This document shows positions 33,984-39,520 of a stretch of 39,520 nt of DNA, in pieces (the stretch's first letter is position 1; each line of letters opens with the position of its first letter). The notes under the pieces were generated by a model that saw only the letters and a list, made by a program, of their open reading frames with translations, did no database searches and had not been told where the DNA came from. The translations under genes and the position numbers were made by a program. Source of the DNA: Streptomyces sioyaensis (GTDB lineage: Bacteria > Actinomycetota > Actinomycetes > Streptomycetales > Streptomycetaceae). The stretch is from the NCBI RefSeq assembly GCF_004122735.1, contig NZ_SDIF01000062.1:1-39520 (forward strand), in the 5' to 3' direction.

Positions 33984-34046
33984 GTCGGCCCCTCTCGAAA
34001 TGTTCTCCCTGGTTAGCCAACGGTAGTTGCTTTCGAAAGGTTGCGC

Positions 34047-34060
34047 CAAACACACGTTCG
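34047..34060 (-). promoter_or_regulatory. LexA (SOS) box of lexA
   Basis: On the minus strand CGAAC-GTGT-GTTTG matches the actinobacterial LexA box CGAAC-N4-GTTCG at 9 of 10 fixed bases, 64 nt before the lexA start. Confidence 0.8.
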
Positions 34061-34337
34061 AGTGAAATATTCGCCGATTGGCTGACCTGGGTGAGGGGCT
34101 GGGTGTATGGCCGAGCGGCATTCCGCGCCCTCGTCGCACCGTCCCGCCCGCGACTCGGGCCGGCGGGCGTCCCCGGACGCGTCGGGGCGCGGAGGCCGGG
34201 GCGGCCGCCGCCGCGACCCCGCCGATACTGTCACCCCGCCCCGCCGCGCTCCCGGCCGGGGCGCTTCCCGTACCCTCGTCTGCGGCCGCCCGACCCGCAG
34301 TCACCGCGACACGCGGTAGGCGCATGTAAGCGGCCCG

Positions 34338-34384
34338 ACACCACATCTAGTGGTTAGATGCCTTCGACTACCTAGAAGTTGTGG
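34338..34384 (+). promoter_or_regulatory. tandem NrdR boxes upstream of nrdRJ
   Basis: Box 1 (34338-34353) reads ACACCACATCTAGTGG, close to the consensus acaCwAtATaTwGtgt. Box 2 (34369-34384) is TACCTAGAAGTTGTGG, weaker on its left half. They start 31 bp apart, about three helical turns, the spacing typical of NrdR operators. A likely -10, TATGCT, follows at 34416-34421. Confidence 0.8.
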
Positions 34385-34415
34385 TGCCTGGTCTCTCGAC
34401 CGGGCGGGGATCGCT

Positions 34416-34421
34416 TATGCT
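34416..34421 (+). promoter_or_regulatory. candidate -10 of the nrdRJ promoter
   Basis: TATGCT fits TAnnnT and lies 32 bp after the second NrdR box, so bound NrdR would sit just upstream of or over the -35 region. No good -35 is visible. Confidence 0.45.
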
Positions 34422-34526
34422 GGGTACTGCTCCGAAGGGCCCGTACGGACCGGCCGGAGGTCTGTGCCGTGCGCCGGGTTCGTTGGCGTACGTACGTCCG
34501 TATATCAAGGGTGAGGAGGGTGGACC

Positions 34527-35051
34527 GTGCACTGCCCCTTCTGCAGGCACCCGGACAGCAGGGTCGTCGACAGCCGTACCACCGATGACGGGACGGCGAT
34601 CCGCCGGCGCCGCCAGTGCCCCGACTGCTCCCGCCGTTTCACGACGATCGAGACGGCGTCGCTGATGGTGATCAAGCGGAGTGGGGTCACCGAGCCCTTC
34701 AGCCGCGACAAGGTCATCGCGGGGGTGCGCAAGGCGTGCCAGGGGCGCCCGGTCACCGAGGACGCCCTCGCCAAGCTCGGCCAGCGGGTCGAGGAGGCGG
34801 TGCGCGCCACCGGCAGCGCCGAGCTGACCACTCATGACGTCGGGCTCGCCATACTGGGCCCGTTGCAGGAACTCGACCTCGTCGCGTACCTGCGCTTCGC
34901 GTCCGTTTACCGGGCATTCGATTCACTCGAAGACTTCGAGGCGGCCATCGCCGAGCTGCGGGAGCAGCGCGAGCAGGGGCCGCCCGGGCAGGACCACGGG
35001 ACCGAGGGCGAAGGCCCGGCCGTTCCCGTGCCCGCCACCGCCGCCGACTGA
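34527..35051 (+). CDS. nrdR: transcriptional repressor NrdR
   Basis: 174-residue repressor of ribonucleotide reductase genes. The zinc ribbon has Cys3, Cys6, Cys31 and Cys34 (CPFC and CPDCSRRF). The ATP-cone that senses ATP/dATP begins VIKRSGVTEPFSRDKVIAGVRKAC and runs to about residue 140. The tail is acidic and low complexity. GTG 34527 has GAGGAGGG upstream. It forms an operon with nrdJ, 124 nt downstream, behind its own NrdR boxes, so it should repress itself and nrdJ. Confidence 0.97.
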   Translation: MHCPFCRHPDSRVVDSRTTDDGTAIRRRRQCPDCSRRFTTIETASLMVIKRSGVTEPFSRDKVIAGVRKACQGRPVTEDALAKLGQRVEEAVRATGSAELTTHDVGLAILGPLQELDLVAYLRFASVYRAFDSLEDFEAAIAELREQREQGPPGQDHGTEGEGPAVPVPATAAD

Positions 35052-35175
35052 GCTCGGCGCACATCCAGGACCTGAACCGGGGCGAGAGCAGGGCGTCCCG
35101 GTGGCAGAAAGACAAACACCGTGCCACGGAATGAGTGCGCACATATGGGCGTTTGCCCGTATACAGGGAGGCGGA

Positions 35176-38052
35176 ATGACAGAGACGACGAGCGGCCCGG
35201 CACGAGGCTCCCGCGCCAAGGGCAGCAAGGCGAGCAAGGGGCTGCGTATCGAGCGCATCCACACCACCCCCGGCGTGCATCCGTACGACGAGGTGGAGTG
35301 GGCGTCTCGTGACGTCGTCATGACCAACTGGCGCGACGGCTCGGTCAACTTCGAGCAGCGTGGCGTCGAGTTCCCCGAATTCTGGTCGGTGAACGCGGTC
35401 AACATCGTCACGAGCAAGTACTTCCGTGGCGCGGTGGGGTCCCCGACCCGTGAGTCCAGCCTCAAGCAGCTGATCGACCGCGTGGTCAAGACGTACCGCA
35501 AGAGCGGCGAGGAGAACGGTTACTTCGCCTCCCCGGCGGACGCCGAGATCTTCGAGCACGAGCTCGCCTACGCCCTGCTCCACCAGGTCTTCAGCTTCAA
35601 CTCCCCGGTGTGGTTCAACGTCGGCACCCAGCAGCCGCAGCAGGTCAGCGCCTGCTTCATCCTCGCCGTGGACGACTCCATGGAGTCGATCCTCGACTGG
35701 TACAAGGAAGAGGGGATGATCTTCAAGGGCGGCTCCGGCGCCGGCCTGAACCTCTCCCGCATCCGCTCCTCCAAGGAGCTGCTCTCCTCCGGCGGCAACG
35801 CCTCCGGTCCGGTCTCCTTCATGCGCGGCGCCGACGCGTCCGCCGGAACGATCAAGTCCGGTGGTGCCACCCGGCGCGCGGCCAAGATGGTCGTCCTGGA
35901 CGTGGACCACCCCGACGTCGAGGCCTTCATCGAGACCAAGGTGAAGGAGGAGGAGAAGATCCGCGCGCTGCGCGACGCGGGCTTCGACATGGACCTGGGC
36001 GGCGACGACATCACGTCCGTCCAGTACCAGAACGCCAACAACTCGGTCCGGGTCAACGACGAGTTCATGAAGGCCGTCGAGACCGGCTCGAAGTTCGGGC
36101 TGCGCGGCCGGATGACCGGCGAGGTCATCGAGGAGGTCGACGCCAAGGGCCTCTTCCGCAAGATGGCGGAGGCCGCCTGGGCGTGCGCCGACCCCGGCAT
36201 CCAGTACGACGACACCATCAACCACTGGCACACCTCGCCGGAGACGGGCCGCATCACCGCGTCCAACCCGTGCAGCGAGTACATGCACCTGGACAACTCC
36301 TCGTGCAACCTCGCCTCGCTCAACCTCCTGAAGTTCCTGCGCGACGACGACCTGGGCAACCAGTCCTTCGACGCCGAGCGCTTCGCCAAGGTCGTCGAGC
36401 TCGTCATCACCGCGATGGACATCTCCATCTGCTTCGCCGACTTCCCCACCCAGAAGATCGGCGAGACCACCCGCGCCTACCGCCAGCTGGGCATCGGTTA
36501 CGCCAACCTCGGCGCCCTGCTGATGGCCACCGGCCACGCCTACGACTCCGACGGCGGCCGTGCGCTCGCCGGTGCCATCACCTCTCTGATGACCGGCACC
36601 TCCTACAAGCGCTCCGCCGAGCTCGCCGCGGTCGTCGGCCCGTACGACGGCTACGCCCGCAACGCCGACGCCCACAAGCGCGTCATGAAGCAGCACTCCG
36701 ACGCCAACGGTGTCGCCACGCGCATGGACGACCTGGACACCCCGGTCTGGGCGGCGGCCACCGAGGCCTGGCAGGACGTGCTGCGCCTGGGCGAGAAGAA
36801 CGGCTTCCGCAACGCGCAGGCCTCCGTGCTGGCTCCGACCGGCACCATCGGCCTGATGATGGACTGCGACACCACGGGCGTCGAGCCGGACCTGGCCCTG
36901 GTCAAGTTCAAGAAGCTGGTCGGCGGCGGCTCCATGCAGATCGTGAACAACACGGTCCCCAAGGCGCTCAAGCGGCTCGGCTACCAGCCCGAGCAGGTCG
37001 AGGCGATCGTCGCCCACATCGCCGATCACGGCAATGTCATCGACGCCCCCGGCCTCAAGCCGCAGCACTACGAGGTCTTCGACTGCGCCATGGGCGAGCG
37101 CTCCATCTCCCCGATGGGCCATGTCCGCATGATGGCCGCGGCCCAGCCGTTCCTCTCCGGTGCGATTTCCAAGACGGTCAACGTCCCCGAGTCGGCCACC
37201 GTCGAGGAGATCGAGGACGTCTACTTCCAGGGCTGGCAGCTCGGCCTGAAGGCGCTGGCGATCTACCGCGACAACTGCAAGGTCGGCCAGCCGCTCTCCG
37301 CCAAGAAGAAGGAGGAGGAGAAGAAGGCCGAGCCGGTCGCCGAGAAGAAGGTCGTCGAATACCGCCCGGTGCGCAGGCGCCTCCCCAAGGGCCGTCCCGG
37401 CATCACCACCTCCTTCACGGTCGGCGGCGCCGAGGGCTACATGACCGCCAACTCCTACCCGGACGACGGTCTCGGTGAGGTCTTCCTGAAGATGTCCAAG
37501 CAGGGCTCGACCCTCGCGGGCATGATGGACGCCTTCTCCATCGCGGTGTCGGTGGGCCTCCAGTACGGCGTGCCGCTGGAGACCTACGTCTCGAAGTTCA
37601 CCAACATGCGCTTCGAGCCGGCCGGCATGACGGACGACCCGGACGTGCGGATGGCGCAGTCGATCGTCGACTACATCTTCCGCCGCCTGGCGCTGGACTT
37701 CCTGCCGTTCGAGACCCGCTCGGCGCTCGGCATCCACTCCGTCGAGGAGCGCCAGCGCCACCTGGAGACCGGTTCGTACGAGCCGTCCGACGACGAGGTC
37801 GACGTCGAGGGCCTGGCCCAGTCGGCGCCGCGCCAGATCGAGTCGGCCCAGGAGCCCGCTCCGGCCGTGAAGATCGTCGAGGACGCCGCTGCCCCGGCTC
37901 CCCAGCAGGCGCACACCAACGCCGAACTCGTCGAGATGCAGCTGGGCATCAACGCCGACGCGCCGCTGTGCTTCTCCTGCGGGACGAAGATGCAGCGGGC
38001 CGGCAGCTGCTACCTGTGCGAGGGCTGCGGGTCGACCAGCGGCTGCAGCTGA
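35176..38052 (+). CDS. nrdJ: adenosylcobalamin-dependent (class II) ribonucleotide reductase NrdJ
   Basis: 958-residue oxygen-independent ribonucleotide reductase using adenosylcobalamin to make deoxynucleotides. Visible are Cys160 in VSACFILAVDD, GGSGAGLNLSRIR, NPCSEYMHLDNSSCNLASLNL (Cys366, Cys377), and APTGTIGLMMDCDTTGVEP. A charged linker (KKKEEEKKAEPVAEKK) comes before the C-terminal domain. The end, CFSCGTKMQRAGSCYLCEGCGSTSGC, is the Cys-rich redox/zinc tail of this long NrdJ type. ATG 35176 has GGGAGG 5 nt upstream. Streptomyces usually also have a class I enzyme elsewhere. Confidence 0.98.
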   Translation: MTETTSGPARGSRAKGSKASKGLRIERIHTTPGVHPYDEVEWASRDVVMTNWRDGSVNFEQRGVEFPEFWSVNAVNIVTSKYFRGAVGSPTRESSLKQLIDRVVKTYRKSGEENGYFASPADAEIFEHELAYALLHQVFSFNSPVWFNVGTQQPQQVSACFILAVDDSMESILDWYKEEGMIFKGGSGAGLNLSRIRSSKELLSSGGNASGPVSFMRGADASAGTIKSGGATRRAAKMVVLDVDHPDVEAFIETKVKEEEKIRALRDAGFDMDLGGDDITSVQYQNANNSVRVNDEFMKAVETGSKFGLRGRMTGEVIEEVDAKGLFRKMAEAAWACADPGIQYDDTINHWHTSPETGRITASNPCSEYMHLDNSSCNLASLNLLKFLRDDDLGNQSFDAERFAKVVELVITAMDISICFADFPTQKIGETTRAYRQLGIGYANLGALLMATGHAYDSDGGRALAGAITSLMTGTSYKRSAELAAVVGPYDGYARNADAHKRVMKQHSDANGVATRMDDLDTPVWAAATEAWQDVLRLGEKNGFRNAQASVLAPTGTIGLMMDCDTTGVEPDLALVKFKKLVGGGSMQIVNNTVPKALKRLGYQPEQVEAIVAHIADHGNVIDAPGLKPQHYEVFDCAMGERSISPMGHVRMMAAAQPFLSGAISKTVNVPESATVEEIEDVYFQGWQLGLKALAIYRDNCKVGQPLSAKKKEEEKKAEPVAEKKVVEYRPVRRRLPKGRPGITTSFTVGGAEGYMTANSYPDDGLGEVFLKMSKQGSTLAGMMDAFSIAVSVGLQYGVPLETYVSKFTNMRFEPAGMTDDPDVRMAQSIVDYIFRRLALDFLPFETRSALGIHSVEERQRHLETGSYEPSDDEVDVEGLAQSAPRQIESAQEPAPAVKIVEDAAAPAPQQAHTNAELVEMQLGINADAPLCFSCGTKMQRAGSCYLCEGCGSTSGCS

Positions 38053-38062
38053 GCAGGAGCGA

Positions 38063-38157
38063 GGCCGCGCGGGAGGGTTCCTCCCGCGCGGCCCGCGGCC
38101 CGGGCTGAGACGGCCCGGGCAAGCGTGGAGGGGACCGGCCGGGTGCCGGTCCCCTCC
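38063..38157. terminator. three tandem hairpins between nrdJ and the TerD gene
   Basis: First: 14-bp stem 38063-38076 with 38080-38093. Second: the self-complementary GCCCGGGC at 38098-38105 and again at 38113-38120. Third: 12-bp stem 38127-38138 with 38146-38157. The genes converge here. Confidence 0.85.
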
Positions 38158-38281
38158 GTCGTGCGTGCCGGGCAATGGTCAGCGCGGGTGCCGCACATCC
38201 AGCGAACGGGCCGGCGGAGCGCCGCCGTGGGCGTGGCCGTCAAACGCCGCCGGTGCGCCAGGGAGCAACAACCCCGTCCCG

Positions 38282-38803
38282 TCAGCGCCCCATCAGCGAG
38301 ACGAACGCATCCGGGTCGGCGTCGAAGCCCCGGAGGCCGGGACGGAAACGCCATTTGCCCGTCTCGTCCCGGGTGAATTCGGCGACCGTCGCCGCGGTTG
38401 CCTCCGCTACCGAGGCGAAGTCGTCCTCCGCCAGATCGGTGTACCCCTCGCGGATCCGTACGGCGGTGTTCGCCACGTCTCCGAAGACCTTGCGGCCCTC
38501 GCCCTGCTGGATGGCCACCCCCACGAGGACCCGGGCATAGGTCTCGGACAGTCGGTCCAGTTCCAGCGTCATGATCTCGTCGGCGCCGAACCCCTGGCCG
38601 GTCCTGCTGTCCCGGTTGAGGGTGATGGTCCCGTCGGGCGACCGGCTGTCGAAGGCCACCAGATAGGCCGGGTCGCCGTGCGGCGCGTCGGCCGGGTACG
38701 TCGCCGCGACGATGTCGAGGTCGTTGTCCGGTGTTCCGATGGGACTGGGGTCCCACTTGAGTGTGACCTCGACCTTTTCGATCCCCTTGTTGAGCGTGCT
38801 CAC
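38282..38803 (-). CDS. TerD family protein
   Basis: 173-residue single TerD domain. TerD proteins bind Ca2+ and are linked to tellurite resistance, phage and stress responses, and in Streptomyces to development; the exact role is unclear. Motifs are VEVTLKWDPS, NDLDIVAATYP, LVAFDSRSPDGTITLNRDSRTGQG, DEIMTLELDRL and the ending FRPGLRGFDADPDAFV. The acidic NDLD and DSRS...DSRTG stretches are the expected Ca2+ ligands. GTG 38803 has GGAGGGG 7 nt upstream. No other ter gene is adjacent. Confidence 0.93.
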   Translation of the reverse strand: MSTLNKGIEKVEVTLKWDPSPIGTPDNDLDIVAATYPADAPHGDPAYLVAFDSRSPDGTITLNRDSRTGQGFGADEIMTLELDRLSETYARVLVGVAIQQGEGRKVFGDVANTAVRIREGYTDLAEDDFASVAEATAATVAEFTRDETGKWRFRPGLRGFDADPDAFVSLMGR

Positions 38804-39411
38804 CGGGCTTCCCCTCCTTCATCTCCCGGGGACGCGGCCCGACCCGCGCGATGATCACGCGGACTACTCCCCGGGACTTCCCGTTGGTGGACCATCGTGC
38901 CACGCCCGGTGGCCCGTGGGCGGAAGCAACTGTCCCTGGCAGCAGGCGATATGAAGCCGGTGTGGGTGGCTGGAAAGCGTCCTTCGAGGTCTGGCCTGAA
39001 CGCATGGGCCGGGGCGGTGGTCCGCTCGTCACAGGGGCGATTGAGATGTCTGTGCGGGACATCGGGCGCCGTGGTGGGGGAGCGGCAGATGACCGGGTGC
39101 GTAGTGGTGAGGCCGCGGGTGAGGACGAGGACGGAGCGGAGCCGCGTTGCCCGGGTCTGTCGCGCAGTATGGGCGATCAGCCGGGCGGACGCCGGCGGCA
39201 TTCCGCCGGAGTGGATACGCAGAGTTTCGGCCAGGAACGGATCGGTGGTGGCTTCGTTGCACCGGCAGGAACGGTGCCTGGACGTGGTCGAGGCGGCGGA
39301 GCGACAACCGGGCCCGAGCCCCCCATCGGTCCGCGTCCGTATGGAAGTTCGGGGTGGTCGGATTGTGACACGCAGTGATTCCGGTTCGGTCGCGGGCCGT
39401 ACGATGGCGCG
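38804..39411. other. gene-poor region
   Basis: About 600 bases in which I find no credible gene. Open frames exist (for example plus 38851-39378 and minus 38800-39201), but their translations are Gly/Arg/Pro-rich without recognisable motifs or ribosome-binding sites. Base composition is slightly less G+C-biased than in the flanking genes. It holds the TerD promoter at the left and a -10-like TACGAT at the right end. Confidence 0.5.
39400..39405 (+). promoter_or_regulatory. candidate -10 of a leaderless mRNA (gene at 39412)
   Basis: TACGAT is exactly 6 nt before GTG 39412, identical to the arrangement at dapF. No Shine-Dalgarno sequence is present. Confidence 0.45.
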
Positions 39412-39520
39412 GTGCTTGTCAAGTGGATTCGCCTCACCGTCGTGGACCGTCGAGGGTTCGAGCGGGGGCAGCGGAAATGGGCGGGGCTGCTGGGTGAGCC
39501 GGGGTTCCGAGGGCAGGGCG
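39412..39520 (+). CDS. DUF4937-like protein (5' part, cut by window edge)
   Basis: The first 36 codons of a gene starting VLVKWIRLTVVDRRGFERGQ and continuing with RKWAGLLGEPGFRGQG at the edge. This resembles the small DUF4937 proteins (ferredoxin-like fold, YdbC-like) widespread in Streptomyces; function unknown. Identification rests on memory of that N-terminal pattern and a short stretch only. The start fits a leaderless mRNA. Confidence 0.65.
   Translation, partial: MLVKWIRLTVVDRRGFERGQRKWAGLLGEPGFRGQG

Larger units (their letters stand above)
33984..34526. other. lexA-nrdR divergent control region
   Basis: About 540 bases with no credible gene. It holds the lexA ribosome-binding site and SOS box on the left, and the two NrdR boxes with a -10-like sequence on the right. 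The G+C-rich middle (34090-34320) shows nothing I can name. A 10-bp palindrome CTTTCGAAAG lies at 34030-34039 beside the SOS box. Confidence 0.6.

Noticed and set aside
34753..38175. 1140-codon open frame on the minus strand
   Set aside because: It is the exact antisense of nrdJ, rich in Leu/Gly/Asp/Val without domain motifs; nrdJ itself is unmistakable.
38851..39378. 175-codon plus-strand frame
   Set aside because: Gly/Arg-rich translation, no ribosome-binding site, no family resemblance; probably non-coding.

Overview
This is a stretch of core chromosome from a Streptomyces species or a close relative. The evidence is very high G+C, with G or C at nearly every third codon position, GTG/TTG starts, long perfect hairpin terminators without U-tracts, and a gene order that I recall from the S. 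coelicolor chromosome (glu operon, miaB, miaA, dapF, rsh, hflX, siderophore genes, lexA, nrdRJ). That synteny comes from memory and not from a search. No phage, insertion sequence, CRISPR array, tRNA or rRNA was recognised.

Layout. 1-2874 (minus): an FAD monooxygenase, then a 28-residue Cys-ending leader peptide, a cysteine dioxygenase and a rhodanese that runs off the left edge; this looks like a sulfur-amino-acid module under leader-peptide control. 3089-6639 (minus): the glutamate ABC importer gluABCD, facing the two-component pair gluR-gluK (6915-9075, plus), with a candidate operator and promoter between them. 9292-9495: a cold-shock protein behind a structured 5' leader. 9601-10596 (minus): an orphan TAXI-type solute-binding protein. 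10971-11513: a DoxX membrane protein. 11612-17336: tRNA-modification genes miaB and miaA, a class III extradiol-dioxygenase-like protein, an acidic disordered protein on the minus strand, a three-helix membrane protein and dapF. 17532-23332: an Rsh-type (p)ppGpp enzyme, a secreted M1 aminopeptidase and the ribosome-associated GTPase HflX.

23437-31002: a trypsin-like lipoprotein (minus), then a four-gene NIS siderophore-type operon: a diaminobutyrate-type aminotransferase, two IucA/IucC synthetases and a GNAT acyltransferase. It has no decarboxylase, N-hydroxylase or exporter and no visible iron box. This is the least explained system in the window. 31044-38052: a genome-maintenance block with a DinG/XPD-like Fe-S helicase, lexA (minus) with its own SOS box, and the nrdR-nrdJ operon behind two NrdR boxes 31 bp apart. 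38282-39520: a TerD-family protein (minus), a gene-poor stretch, and the start of a DUF4937-like gene cut by the right edge.

A pattern across the window is a TAnnnT hexamer exactly 6 nt before the start codon of miaB, the extradiol-like gene, dapF and the DUF4937-like gene. This suggests leaderless mRNAs. Many very long open frames on the opposite strand of real genes are composition artefacts and are left out.
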